This document shows positions 14,836 to 24,236 of a DNA stretch of 64,000 nucleotides, piece after piece. The notes beneath the pieces are model-generated. The model was not told the origin of the DNA and made no database searches. It saw only the letters and a program-made list of their open reading frames with translations. The translations under genes and the position numbers were made by a program. Numbering within the stretch: the stretch's first letter is position 1; each line of letters opens with the position of its first letter. This DNA comes from Pantanalinema sp. GBBB05 (GTDB lineage: Bacteria; Cyanobacteriota; Cyanobacteriia; Leptolyngbyales; Leptolyngbyaceae): assembly GCA_016743235.1 (NCBI GenBank), contig VRZD01000012.1:62001-126000 (forward strand), read 5' to 3'.

Positions 14836-17805
14836 CTAACGATGGGCTTGTTGCAGCATCAGTGCTTGTAGGGTCAAGTCTGAAGAGCGAGGACTAATTA
14901 GGCTGACTAAGCGATCGCGCAAGGTTTCCCAATGTACGCCATCGAGATTCGGCAACACTAAATGCGCTGTATTCACTCGATCGGGATCACCTAATCCGAC
15001 TGTCCACATGCCAGCCCGCAGACCTGCTTCGATGCCAGCCGCCGCATCCTCAACAATAATGCAGGTTTCTGGGGGTAACTCCAACATCTGAGCGGCATGG
15101 AGGAAAACATCGGGGGCAGGTTTGGAGTGTTGCACACTTAACCCATCCGCGATCGCATCCATGTATTCGGCAATGCCTAAGCGATCGATGACTTCCCGCG
15201 CATTTTTACTGGCGGAACCGAGAGCAATTTTGATGTCTGCGGCTCGGAGTTCCTTCAACAAAGGCAGTACACCGGGAAGGAGATGATCGGGGGTGATCGT
15301 GCGAATCAATTCCAGGTAATAGCCGTTTTTGCGGGTCATCATTTCCTGAAGTTGTGACTCAGTCACCGATCGTCCGTTCAACAAATACAACAGAGAATCG
15401 CGCCGAGAAATACCCCGTAAGGCTTCATTCGTGGTGCGATCGAAGGGAATGCCTTCCTCATCGGCTAACCGTTTCCAACCTTGATAGTGGAACTCGGAAG
15501 TATCGGTTAACACACCATCTAGATCGAAGATTACGCCTCGGAAGACCGGGCAGTGAGGCAACGAAATTGCGGTGGGAGAAAGAGTAGCCATTTCATGCGG
15601 GAATTTAGGTTGACGCGCTTCGGTCGATCGCAGGTCAAACTCATAGGTCTGTCCCTGCCAAGTCAGGTTGAATTTGAGGCGAGTCCAGTTGGCGGGCAGT
15701 TTAGGATTGGCAACGGGTCCATTGGCAGTAAAGCGAATGCCCGCAAAACCAAACACTACCGCTTGCCAGACACCACCCGTCGAAGCCGCATGGATGCCTT
15801 CCGCCGCATTCCCTCGCACATCTGCTAAATCGACTAATGCCGATCGGGTGAAGTGTTCGTAAGCCGCGGCTAGTTGCTCCAATTCACAGGCGAGAATGGC
15901 ATGAACGGCTGGTCCCAGGGATGATCCATAGGTGTGATCGGTGCGAGGCACGTAGTAATCCCAATTGGCTTGCAGCACCTGGCGGCGATCGAGATTACCA
16001 AAGTTCTCTTGCCGCAATAAATACAGCAGCATCAAGGCATCGGGTTGCTTCAGCACTTGCCGTTCATTGCCGCCTTCAATCCCCAGAATGGCTTGCATCG
16101 ATCGCGTCCGAGGTTCGTAATCTTGCAGATTAATATCGGTCAGATCAAAGAAGCCATCGAATTGCTCAAATAAACCTGTCTCCGGATCTTGAGCAATCCA
16201 GATTTTGGCAATGATGTCGCGCCAATGGTCGAGTCGGGCAGAACTCAGATCTAATTTATCTTTCAGTTCATGGATGCGATCGGGGCATTCCTGGCAAATC
16301 CAATCCACGACCTGTAACGCGGTTTCCAGATGCCATTTCACCATCGCATTGGTGAAGATGTTGTTATTAATCCGCTCATGGTACTCATCCGGTCCAATCA
16401 CATCATTAATTTCATAGCGATCGGCGGCAGCATTCCATTCGGCTCGACTGCCCCAGAACACGGCAGTATCGAGAATAATTTCTGCGCCATAGGCTTGCAT
16501 CCAGTCGCGATCGCCCGTGGCTTGCCAGTACTGCCACACGGCATAGGCAACATCAGCGGTAATGTGCAGTTCAATATCGCCGCACCAGATCCGCACTAAG
16601 CCTTCGCCACTCATATGGGGCACCCATTTCGGCGTGACTTCATCGCCGGTATCCGCACTTTCCCAAACATACATCGCTCCTTCGTAGCCAGCGGCTTTGG
16701 CTTTCCGGTGGGCACCGGGCAGCATGTGGTAGCGATAGGTCAACAGGTTACGGGCTAACTCGGGCTGCGTATAGGTCAGACAGGGCAGAATGAAGATCTC
16801 CGTGTCCCAGAACACATGTCCCCGATAGGCAAAGCCGGAGAGGGTTTTAGCTGGAATACTGACCTTCGTATCGTGACGGGGAGCGGCAATCAGCAGTTGG
16901 AACAGGTTGTAGCGTACCGCTAATTGCGCCGTAGAATCGCCTTCAATCACGATATCATTCGTGTTCCAAATCGCTTCCCAAGCGGCTTCATGGCTCGATC
17001 GCAGGGTATTGTAATCCGGTAGGCTCAACAGCTTTTCCCGAACGGCTTGGGTCGGATGAGCAGCCTCACGGGAAGTAAATACTGTGACCGTTTTCTCCAG
17101 GTTCACAGATTGCCCAGCTTGCACCTGGAAGTGAGCCACTAAGGTGGGATAGCCGGGAACACCCATCGGCAGGGTGACTGCCGACTCCACCCCAGAAATT
17201 GCCAGTCGCATTGCCATCGCCAGATCAATCTTGGAATGCCGACTTTGGACATGTAGCCAGAGCGATTGATCCGTACTGCCTTGATCGACTGGATTCCAGT
17301 GCAGCAAGCCTTGCGTATCGCTATAGCCATTCAGACTGGCATGAACTTCGATCGCGCCTGTGAAGTCCACCGAAGTCACCTGACAGCGCACTCCCAGGAC
17401 ATGCTGATCGGCAAGGCTAGCAAACCGCTCGAAGTGAAACTCTAAGGTATGCCCTGCCGGACTGCGCCACCGCACCACGCGATGCAGAATGCCGTGGTAC
17501 AGATCCAGGTAACGTCGGTAAGCCAGCACGGTACCTTGATCGAGCCGGAAGCGTTCCCCAGCCACACTAATCAGTAACGGCAACCAATTCGGGGCATTGA
17601 CTAATTCCGTTTTGGCGATCGCGACATCATCGTAGACCCCATTAATTAGGGTGGCAGGACAATCACCGGGATAACTTTCTTCAAAACTGCCGCGTGTGCC
17701 TAAATAACCGTTGCCTAAGGTAAAAACGGTTTCTTTGTGGTGCAGTTGGGTCGGGCTAAATTCGCCTTCCGTCGTTTCGATAACAATCCAATCAGCGTAA
17801 TGCAT
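14836..17805 (-). CDS. Family GH65 disaccharide phosphorylase fused to beta-phosphoglucomutase (HAD)
   Basis: About 989 residues from the ATG at 17805 (MHYADWIVIETTEGEFSPTQ); an ATG at 17826 is also in frame. Residues 1-740 are GH65: ETVFTLGNGYLGTRGSFEES at the N-terminal sandwich, GHVFWDTEIFILPCL in the barrel, and NDVIGPDEYHERINNNIFTN holding the catalytic Glu. From about residue 745 a HAD phosphatase/mutase domain follows: GVIFDLDGVLTDTSEFHYQG with the Asp-x-Asp nucleophile, GSASKNA and CIIVEDAAAGIEAG. GH65 enzymes phosphorolyse maltose, trehalose or kojibiose to beta-glucose 1-phosphate, which beta-phosphoglucomutase turns into glucose 6-phosphate, so the fusion joins consecutive steps. 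Which disaccharide is used cannot be read here. Confidence 0.9.
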   Translation of the reverse strand: MHYADWIVIETTEGEFSPTQLHHKETVFTLGNGYLGTRGSFEESYPGDCPATLINGVYDDVAIAKTELVNAPNWLPLLISVAGERFRLDQGTVLAYRRYLDLYHGILHRVVRWRSPAGHTLEFHFERFASLADQHVLGVRCQVTSVDFTGAIEVHASLNGYSDTQGLLHWNPVDQGSTDQSLWLHVQSRHSKIDLAMAMRLAISGVESAVTLPMGVPGYPTLVAHFQVQAGQSVNLEKTVTVFTSREAAHPTQAVREKLLSLPDYNTLRSSHEAAWEAIWNTNDIVIEGDSTAQLAVRYNLFQLLIAAPRHDTKVSIPAKTLSGFAYRGHVFWDTEIFILPCLTYTQPELARNLLTYRYHMLPGAHRKAKAAGYEGAMYVWESADTGDEVTPKWVPHMSGEGLVRIWCGDIELHITADVAYAVWQYWQATGDRDWMQAYGAEIILDTAVFWGSRAEWNAAADRYEINDVIGPDEYHERINNNIFTNAMVKWHLETALQVVDWICQECPDRIHELKDKLDLSSARLDHWRDIIAKIWIAQDPETGLFEQFDGFFDLTDINLQDYEPRTRSMQAILGIEGGNERQVLKQPDALMLLYLLRQENFGNLDRRQVLQANWDYYVPRTDHTYGSSLGPAVHAILACELEQLAAAYEHFTRSALVDLADVRGNAAEGIHAASTGGVWQAVVFGFAGIRFTANGPVANPKLPANWTRLKFNLTWQGQTYEFDLRSTEARQPKFPHEMATLSPTAISLPHCPVFRGVIFDLDGVLTDTSEFHYQGWKRLADEEGIPFDRTTNEALRGISRRDSLLYLLNGRSVTESQLQEMMTRKNGYYLELIRTITPDHLLPGVLPLLKELRAADIKIALGSASKNAREVIDRLGIAEYMDAIADGLSVQHSKPAPDVFLHAAQMLELPPETCIIVEDAAAGIEAGLRAGMWTVGLGDPDRVNTAHLVLPNLDGVHWETLRDRLVSLISPRSSDLTLQALMLQQAHR

Positions 17806-18359
17806 TCTGAAATCTACCTGTCGCATGACTTTAAGGGGTGGGCTAGGGCATAACACTCTGCAGCACTGTTTGGGCAAACAGCACTGGGTAGCGCAGCGAT
17901 CGATGCGGAGTCGAGAATTTCTTTCCTAAGTTGGTAAGCAGGATCTCTAAGACTGAACTCAGTAGAAAAACCTGAATCGACGCAAGTGAGTTGGCATGGT
18001 GCGTAGAGGGTTTCCAGTGCTGATCCCATAAATTCCCTGACGAGAGGAAACTTTAGGGAAACTTGCGTTCTATCAGACTAGAGTTCTCCTACCAAGTTAG
18101 AGTTCCCATTATTGAACAACTCGATCGCGTCTTTGAACCACGATCGTATTGTTTTGAAAACAATAAAAAAGCAACTTGACAAACTGGGGAGAGCCGGCTG
18201 GTAGTTGACCTCAAATTCATCGGATTTCAAATGGATGAAACGCTGAATTTGCTCGGCTATCAGCTACTAGTAGTTTCTTACACGACTAATGCACCCGTTT
18301 CGGAAGAAAAGTTTATATTTGTTGGAAAAGTTAATTTCCAAAAATCTTTCTTTGGCGAA
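17806..18359. other. 554-bp intergenic region with two palindromes
   Basis: No gene is supported. Upstream of the GH65 fusion there is a 19-bp palindrome with 9-bp arms, TATTGTTTT-G-AAAACAATA, at 18147-18165, a candidate operator. Near the end of the phzF-like gene lies TTGGAAA-6 nt-TTTCCAA at about 18322-18341, which may act as its terminator. Confidence 0.5.
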
Positions 18360-19247
18360 TTAAACGAACTGTCCCTGAGCAATTTTTACCACCTGCCCTC
18401 CCACTAATACTTCAATCCCGTCATTTACCGCTTGAGCTTGAAGTAACAATAATGACGGTCTACCGATCTCATACCCCTGTTCTACCCGCACATCGATCGC
18501 CGCCGTTCCCAAATAACGATGCTGCACTAGATATCCGGCAAAACAACCATTCGCACTTCCTGTAGCTGGATCTTCTGGTATACCTACAGCATAGGCGAAC
18601 ATCCTGGCACTAAAGTGATTCGCCGGATTACGGGTTTCTGGACAGAACACAAATACCATTTTGGCTTGTAGTGGTTCAACCAGTGCCAAGAGGCGATCGA
18701 CATCCACTTTAATTTGCTGTAAAGCGGTCAATGTTTTTAACGGCACAATCACAAATGGCACTCCCGTAGAGACTTCCTGAATCGGAAATCGGGAATCAAT
18801 CGCGTCCACGGCTAACCCTAACGCCGGAGCCACTTGTTCAGCCGCTAAATTTTCTCCAAATATAGGCGAATTCTGCCGCATTCTTAACATATTTGGCACC
18901 CGATCGCGATAATTCAGCGTTACGGGAATCTGCCCCACCTGTAAGTTGAGAATCAGCTGATCTACAGGCTGCTGAATTATACTTTGTTGCAAAACAAAGG
19001 CTGTCCCTAAGGTCGGATGTCCGGCAAAAGGTAGCTCCGTAGCCGGAGTAAAAATTCGCACATCGTAGCCCCCATCTCTTAACTCCGATGAGCGGATAAA
19101 TGTCGTTTCTGAAAAGTTAATTTCCTTCGCAATTTGTTGCATTTCTGCGGTCGATAAATCGCCAGCATTCGTAAAAACAGCTAACTGATTGCCCGCATAT
19201 TTTGTCTCCGCGAACACATCCACAATCCAGAACGGTAGGTTACTCAT
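18360..19247 (-). CDS. PhzF family isomerase/epimerase
   Basis: A 295-residue PhzF-fold protein. Conserved blocks are [17 protein letters not shown] at the N-terminus, INFSETTFI with the catalytic Glu (near residue 47), [20 protein letters not shown], and [16 protein letters not shown] in the second half-domain. The two-fold pseudosymmetric fold is seen in phenazine PhzF and in many uncharacterised isomerases. No phenazine genes are near, so the substrate is unknown. It is cytoplasmic, with a single stand-alone gene between the GH65 fusion and pdhB. Confidence 0.9.
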   Translation of the reverse strand: MSNLPFWIVDVFAETKYAGNQLAVFTNAGDLSTAEMQQIAKEINFSETTFIRSSELRDGGYDVRIFTPATELPFAGHPTLGTAFVLQQSIIQQPVDQLILNLQVGQIPVTLNYRDRVPNMLRMRQNSPIFGENLAAEQVAPALGLAVDAIDSRFPIQEVSTGVPFVIVPLKTLTALQQIKVDVDRLLALVEPLQAKMVFVFCPETRNPANHFSARMFAYAVGIPEDPATGSANGCFAGYLVQHRYLGTAAIDVRVEQGYEIGRPSLLLLQAQAVNDGIEVLVGGQVVKIAQGQFV

Positions 19248-19368
19248 CGGTTTAGCCTCATTAAAGCGTTGCTAGTATAGCTGCCACCTGGCTAGAGGCA
19301 TTGCCGTTCCTTCTGATATCGCCTCCTTGATACAATGAAGGACGGCTTAGATCGACAAGAGGAACCCG

Positions 19369-20352
19369 ATGGCAGAAACGCTGATGTTTAACGCCCTGCG
19401 TGAGGCGATCGACGAAGAAATGGCAAAAGACCCCACTGTATTAGTGATGGGTGAAGATGTGGGGCATTACGGCGGTTCCTATAAAGTCACCAAAGATCTG
19501 TATCAGAAGTATGGTGATCTGCGGCTACTGGATACCCCGATCGCCGAAAACAGCTTTACTGGTATGGCAGTAGGAGCTGCTATGACTGGTTTACGCCCAA
19601 TCATCGAAGGGATGAACATGGGCTTTTTGCTGCTGGCATTCAACCAGATTGCCAATAATGCTGGGATGTTACGGTATACCTCCGGCGGCAACTTCAAGAT
19701 CCCGATCGTGATTCGCGGTCCAGGTGGGGTCGGTCGCCAGCTTGGGGCAGAACACTCGCAACGTCTGGAAGCATACTTCCATGCTGTACCCGGACTGAAG
19801 ATTGTCGCCTGTTCGACGGCTTATAACGCTAAAGGGCTGCTGAAGTCTGCGATTCGGGACGAAAACCCGGTGCTGTTCTTCGAGCATGTGTTGCTCTACA
19901 ACCTGAAAGATAATCTGCCGGACGAAGAATATTATCTGCCGTTGGATAAAGCGGAAGTCGTGCGGAAGGGCAAAGATGTCACAATCCTGACCTACTCACG
20001 GATGCGCTATCACGTGCTGCGAGCCGTCGAGGCGTTAGAGAAAGAAGGTTACGACCCCGAAGTGATCGACTTAATTTCGCTGAAACCCTTCGACTTTGAG
20101 ACGATCGAAGCCTCGATTCGCAAAACCCACAAAGTGTTGATTGTGGAGGAGTGTATGCGGACAGGTGGCATTGCGGCAGAACTGATCGCCTCGATTAACG
20201 ATCGCTACTTCGACGAACTCGATGCGCCGATGATCCGATTGTCGTCTCAAGACATTCCCACGCCATACAATGGCACATTGGAAAGTTTGACGATCGTCCA
20301 GCCACCCCAAATTATCGAAGCAGTGAAGAAACTGGTCGATAACAAGTTCTAA
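19369..20352 (+). CDS. pdhB: Pyruvate dehydrogenase E1 component, beta subunit
   Basis: A 327-residue protein with the full E1-beta pattern: [39 protein letters not shown] with the conserved Glu that contacts thiamine diphosphate, [20 protein letters not shown], and [21 protein letters not shown]. The C-terminal domain (from about 195) contains [14 protein letters not shown] and [15 protein letters not shown]. With E1-alpha, E2 and E3 it makes acetyl-CoA from pyruvate. The other subunits are not in the window, as is usual in cyanobacteria, where pdh genes are scattered. AGAGGAA lies just before the ATG. Confidence 0.95.
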   Translation: MAETLMFNALREAIDEEMAKDPTVLVMGEDVGHYGGSYKVTKDLYQKYGDLRLLDTPIAENSFTGMAVGAAMTGLRPIIEGMNMGFLLLAFNQIANNAGMLRYTSGGNFKIPIVIRGPGGVGRQLGAEHSQRLEAYFHAVPGLKIVACSTAYNAKGLLKSAIRDENPVLFFEHVLLYNLKDNLPDEEYYLPLDKAEVVRKGKDVTILTYSRMRYHVLRAVEALEKEGYDPEVIDLISLKPFDFETIEASIRKTHKVLIVEECMRTGGIAAELIASINDRYFDELDAPMIRLSSQDIPTPYNGTLESLTIVQPPQIIEAVKKLVDNKF

Positions 20353-20499
20353 TCGTTTAGGCGTTTTTAGTTAGGGTAATAGATTTCAGCCACTGTAGGG
20401 GCGAACGGTTGTTCGCCTCAACTGGTTTATAGTCACTGTTGAACCACTAGATTTCTGATTGGGAGTAGCTTAAGGATTACTGGTTGAACGTGGTTTTGT

Positions 20500-20808
20500 A
20501 TGAAAGATCACTGCGAGTTTCTCTGCGCATCCCCAATCGATACATTCATTTTTTTGGTGAGTCTTCTGGCCCCTATTCTATCGATCGCAAAAACTGGTTT
20601 TCAAATTCATAGTCAAGGACCGCTAATCTTGATTGTTTTGGGTGCCGGGTTTCGACTTTGGACGGAATGGTTACGGTATAAACAGTGGCTAGAACACAAA
20701 GACACTGGATTTGTTCCGGGTAGCCAGCATTTATCTCTTCTTGGAACATTGGGGCTTGCAGGAGGCGTTTTCGGTGCGGTGATATGGCTATTAGCAGTGC
20801 GCCGATAA
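20500..20808 (+). CDS. Small membrane protein, hypothetical
   Basis: A 102-residue frame starting at ATG 20500. Hydrophobic segments: FIFLVSLLAPILSIA (residues 17-31), GPLILIVLGAGFRLW (40-54) and LGTLGLAGGVFGAVIWLLAV (81-100). The linker carries LRYKQWLEHKDTGFVPGSQH. No family recognised. It follows pdhB by 147 bp on the same strand but has no obvious functional link. Confidence 0.55.
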   Translation: MKDHCEFLCASPIDTFIFLVSLLAPILSIAKTGFQIHSQGPLILIVLGAGFRLWTEWLRYKQWLEHKDTGFVPGSQHLSLLGTLGLAGGVFGAVIWLLAVRR

Positions 20809-20879
20809 CAGTGAAAAAGATACCCGTTTATTCCTCTTGCGGACATGTTGCCAGCAGTATCAGTGCAGTTTGAAACTTT

Positions 20880-21082
20880 TTATTGCGTCAGAACTTGAGC
20901 TAGTAATTCTGGTGCACTCCGAAAACCAGCCTTATTAATCAAGTCATCAATAATAGGTTGTAGCGACTCAATCTCACCTAATTGTTTAGCACGTACTAAG
21001 ATTCCTAAAACCCCTGTTACTGATGCAGGAGTTCAAGCTGATCCACGATCGCCAAGTTGAGAATTGGAGAAGTGTTACTCAC
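20880..21082 (-). pseudogene. DUF3368 (PIN-type) toxin with large internal deletion
   Basis: From a GTG at 21080-21082 the frame gives VSNTSPILNLAIVDQLELLH, the N-terminus of DUF3368 toxins with the first catalytic Asp/Asn region, and then a TAA near 21019. Immediately after, in another frame, TGVLGILVRAKQLGEIESLQ, PIIDDLINKAGF and a stop at 20880-20882 form the C-terminus. The roughly 90 residues between are missing. The toxin is therefore inactivated by an out-of-frame deletion, while its UPF0175 antitoxin upstream is intact and overlaps the toxin start. Confidence 0.8.
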
Positions 21083-21335
21083 TATGGGCATAGCTTAAGT
21101 CATCATCCAATTCTTCAACACCATAATGCCGAAATACACCGCGCCGAGAGAGCAACTGCCCAAATTCATATTTATCCATCTCAGCTAGTTCTCTTGCTTT
21201 GCCTAAGGAGAGGATATCTTGTGCATAAAGAGCAATGGCAAGTTCTCTACGCAATTCCTGCTCAATTCGCTGCTCAGGTAGGCGAAGGGCTTGCACAACG
21301 GAGTCAGAGATCGAGATTTGCAGTCCTATCTTCAC
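21075..21335 (-). CDS. UPF0175 family antitoxin
   Basis: An 86-residue UPF0175 protein with a GTG start at 21335. Diagnostic parts are ELRRELAIALYAQDILSLGK, ARELAEMDKYEFGQLLSRRG and the terminal VFRHYGVEELDDDL. UPF0175 proteins are helix-turn-helix antitoxins paired with DUF3368 PIN toxins. Here the paired toxin just downstream is broken, so this is now an orphan antitoxin. Confidence 0.88.
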   Translation of the reverse strand: MKIGLQISISDSVVQALRLPEQRIEQELRRELAIALYAQDILSLGKARELAEMDKYEFGQLLSRRGVFRHYGVEELDDDLSYAHSE

Positions 21336-21927
21336 TTAACGTCGTAACAGTTTGTTTATACCTATATGGTACAGGTCGCGACCAACCTGAAAAGTTCTCT
21401 CCAGATATCCCCTCGTAGATTTGCCTTCAAAGTTATCGGCGGTAGGGGAGTGGAAATGAGTGATAGGCAGTTTAATTTAGGAATAATTACTTATCCATGT
21501 TGTTAAATCCTAATTCTTAACCCTCCATTCTCTAGAAAAACTTTACAAAAATCTGGTTGGAACTCCAGGTAAGCATTAAGAATCGTTGCAACTTTACCCC
21601 GCAATTGTATTGGCAGCAATCAGCTATAACCCAGATAACATAGGCTATTCAGCTATTTTTTGCTAATTGCAACATTTTCCCAGTTGCGATCGTCTCCTGA
21701 CTCAAGATGCGGCACTGTTTGAGACAATCTATAAGCGTTAACCGTTCAGCCCTGCTAGGAATTTGGAACTCAACTCTTAACAAGGTGATTTGAAGCGTCA
21801 AATTGTTGCTTTTTAACACGCACACGTTAGCTTTTGTCTTCCTCAGCCAACTCCATTCGATTCCCATTCCGCGTTCCCAACTCCTAGCCCCTGACGCTGA
21901 CTTCCTGATCATGAAGCGAGGCACTCT
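21336..21927. other. 592-bp region upstream of chlB
   Basis: No convincing gene on either strand; a minus-strand frame at 21649-22020 overlaps the chlB start and lacks family features. The region should hold the chlB promoter, but I could not identify a clear -10/-35 pair. AT-rich runs lie at 21635-21670. Confidence 0.45.
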
Positions 21928-23454
21928 ATGAAATTGGCTTACTGGATGTATGCTGGACCCGCCCACATTGGCACTCTCCGCATAGCCAGTTCTTTTAAGA
22001 ACGTTCACGCCATCATGCACGCCCCTCTGGGTGACGACTACTTTAATGTCATGCGCTCCATGTTAGAGCGGGAACGTGACTTTACTCCAGTGACGGCTAG
22101 CGTCGTCGATCGCCATGTCTTAGCGCGAGGTTCCCAAGAAAAGGTCGTCGATAACATTACCCGCAAGGATCAAGAAGAGCACCCCGACCTGATTGTGTTG
22201 ACCCCGACCTGCACCTCCAGCATTCTGCAAGAAGACCTGCAAAACTTCGTTGAACGGGCGCAACTAGAAGCGAAAGGCGATGTGATGCTGGCAGATGTCA
22301 ACCACTACCGGGTGAATGAACTGCAAGCCGCCGATCGGACTTTGCAACAAGTCGTGCAATTCTACATTGAAAAAGCCCGGCGTAAAGATGACCTGGCGAC
22401 AGAAAAAACTGAGCAGCCTTCCGTTAACATCATCGGCATGTCCACCCTGGGCTTCCATAACCAGCATGACTGCACCGAACTGAAGCGGTTAATGGCAGAT
22501 CTAGGGATTACGGTGAACGAAGTGATTCCCGAAGGCGCGTCGGTTCATAACCTGAAGAATTTACCCAAAGCCTGGTTTAACCTTGTCCCCTACCGGGAAT
22601 TGGGTTTAATGACTGCCCAATATCTCCAACAGGAATTTGGCACTCCTTATGTAGACATCACGCCGATGGGCGTCGTGGAAACCGCTCGCTGTCTGCGGAA
22701 AATCCAACAGGTGTTGAACGAACAGGGAGCCACGGTTGATTACGAATCCTACATCGACAATCAAACTCTGCATGTTTCTCAAGCCGCCTGGTTCTCGCGA
22801 TCGATCGACTGCCAGAACCTCACAGGCAAGAAAGCTGTGGTCTTTGGCGACAATACCCATGCGGCGGCGATGACCAAAATTTTGGCGCGAGAAATGGGCA
22901 TTCATGTTGTTATGGCAGGCACCTATTGCAAGTACGATGCCGATTGGTTCAGAGAGCAGGTCAGCGAATACTGTGATGAAATCCTGATCAGCGAGGATAA
23001 CGCCGAAATTGCCAACGCGATCGCTCGAATTGAACCCTCTGCGATCTTTGGCACCCAAATGGAACGCCATGTCGGCAAACGGTTGGATATTCCCTGTGGC
23101 GTAATTGCCTCACCGATTCATATCCAAAACTTCCCGATCGGCTACAAACCTTTCCTCGGCTACGAAGGCACCAACCAACTAACTGATTTGGTCTACAACT
23201 CCTTCACGTTAGGGATGGAAGATCACCTGCTGGAAATCTTTGGCGGTCACGATACCAAAGAATCGATTACCAAAGGAGTCTCTGCTGAGTCTGATCTAGG
23301 TTGGAGCAAAGATGGTTTGGCAGAATTGAACAAAATTCCAGGATTTGTGCGGGGTAAGGTGAAGCGCAATACCGAAAAATTTGCCCGCGATCGTGGTATC
23401 GAAACCATCACCGCTGAAGTTCTCTATGCTGCGAAGGAAGCTGTTGGCGCTTAG
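21928..23454 (+). CDS. chlB: Light-independent protochlorophyllide reductase subunit B
   Basis: A 508-residue ChlB of normal length. [20 protein letters not shown] is the diagnostic N-terminus; [20 protein letters not shown], the EGASVHNL region and [18 protein letters not shown] follow. The C-terminal domain with [13 protein letters not shown] is present. ChlB and ChlN form the NB component of the nitrogenase-like enzyme that reduces protochlorophyllide in the dark, receiving electrons from ChlL. The enzyme is oxygen-sensitive. ChlL and ChlN are not in this window. A strong terminator follows the gene. Confidence 0.97.
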   Translation: MKLAYWMYAGPAHIGTLRIASSFKNVHAIMHAPLGDDYFNVMRSMLERERDFTPVTASVVDRHVLARGSQEKVVDNITRKDQEEHPDLIVLTPTCTSSILQEDLQNFVERAQLEAKGDVMLADVNHYRVNELQAADRTLQQVVQFYIEKARRKDDLATEKTEQPSVNIIGMSTLGFHNQHDCTELKRLMADLGITVNEVIPEGASVHNLKNLPKAWFNLVPYRELGLMTAQYLQQEFGTPYVDITPMGVVETARCLRKIQQVLNEQGATVDYESYIDNQTLHVSQAAWFSRSIDCQNLTGKKAVVFGDNTHAAAMTKILAREMGIHVVMAGTYCKYDADWFREQVSEYCDEILISEDNAEIANAIARIEPSAIFGTQMERHVGKRLDIPCGVIASPIHIQNFPIGYKPFLGYEGTNQLTDLVYNSFTLGMEDHLLEIFGGHDTKESITKGVSAESDLGWSKDGLAELNKIPGFVRGKVKRNTEKFARDRGIETITAEVLYAAKEAVGA

Positions 23455-23482
23455 TTAATCAACCTATCAATTCCATGATTTC

Positions 23483-23509
23483 AAAGGCATCCTAGTGATG
23501 CCTTTTTTA
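23483..23509 (+). terminator. Intrinsic terminator after chlB
   Basis: The stem AAAGGCATC / GATGCCTTT has 9 bp, a 5-nt loop (CTAGT) and a T-run immediately after, 29 bp past the chlB stop. Confidence 0.85.
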
Positions 23510-23513
23510 TTAA

Positions 23514-23948
23514 TCAATATCGTTCAGCGTATTGTTTTAATTCCCGAGCCATCCGGCGAATTCCCTGCTGTTCATCTTGGCGGATAAACGGCAAAAAGAC
23601 GCGGGTTAGCACACCAGAAAAGTTTTCCTGGTGAATATATTTCGTGCGATCGTGCCCAATTTCTTGCAACTCAAACACATGCTCACTGACAAAACCAGGA
23701 ATTGTAGAGATCCATTTCAAACAAATTCCAGGTTGAATTAGCGTCACTCTGGGTTGAAATTCCGTTTGTTCCTCTCCTGGAACACGTTGGAGCGATAACC
23801 AGATTTCCTCACCCTCAACAAACAGCCGATTTGGATCGCAATCATACAAAAACGTATTCCAATATGCCCATTTCTCCTTATGAAATAACGCTCGCCAAAC
23901 TTTACGTCGGGACGCGTAGATATCAATTTCTGTATATAAACTCGGCAT
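23514..23948 (-). CDS. SRPBCC family protein (polyketide cyclase/START-like fold)
   Basis: About 144 residues from the ATG at 23948. MPSLYTEIDIYASRRKVWRA and WNTFLYDCDP form the N-terminal helix-grip start, and GICLKWISTIPGFVSEHVFE is a typical later strand. The C-terminal helix carries the IRRMARELKQYAER pattern of the family. The fold binds hydrophobic ligands; no ligand can be inferred. It is convergent with chlB, the stop being only a few bases from the chlB terminator. Confidence 0.82.
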   Translation of the reverse strand: MPSLYTEIDIYASRRKVWRALFHKEKWAYWNTFLYDCDPNRLFVEGEEIWLSLQRVPGEEQTEFQPRVTLIQPGICLKWISTIPGFVSEHVFELQEIGHDRTKYIHQENFSGVLTRVFLPFIRQDEQQGIRRMARELKQYAERY

Positions 23949-24236
23949 AGCCAATGAATGATCAGTAAACGTTGATCAATGAACCATGATAGAAACCCGA
24001 TCTCGAACGAGATCTTCTATCTTCCCCCACTCTTCACTCCCCATCTCTATCATGCCCTGTACTAGCATCTGACTGGTCATTACTTCCAGTTGATTGTTCA
24101 CTATTCACTAATCCCAGGTCATTATTCTTTTAAGCTAAGAACCTTCTGGGGATTACTAGAAAGAGGGCACGATCGGGCATTTGCTCATCGTTGATTCCCC
24201 GCTTAGATCTAAATCTGCACATCCATCGCCATTGCC

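Noticed and set aside
17814..18029. 71-codon minus-strand frame upstream of the GH65 fusion
   Set aside because: Cys/Leu/Ser-rich without a family match; overlaps the likely 5' leader of the fusion gene.
21649..22020. 123-codon minus-strand frame overlapping the chlB start
   Set aside because: Overlaps chlB coding sequence, with irregular composition and no homology I know.
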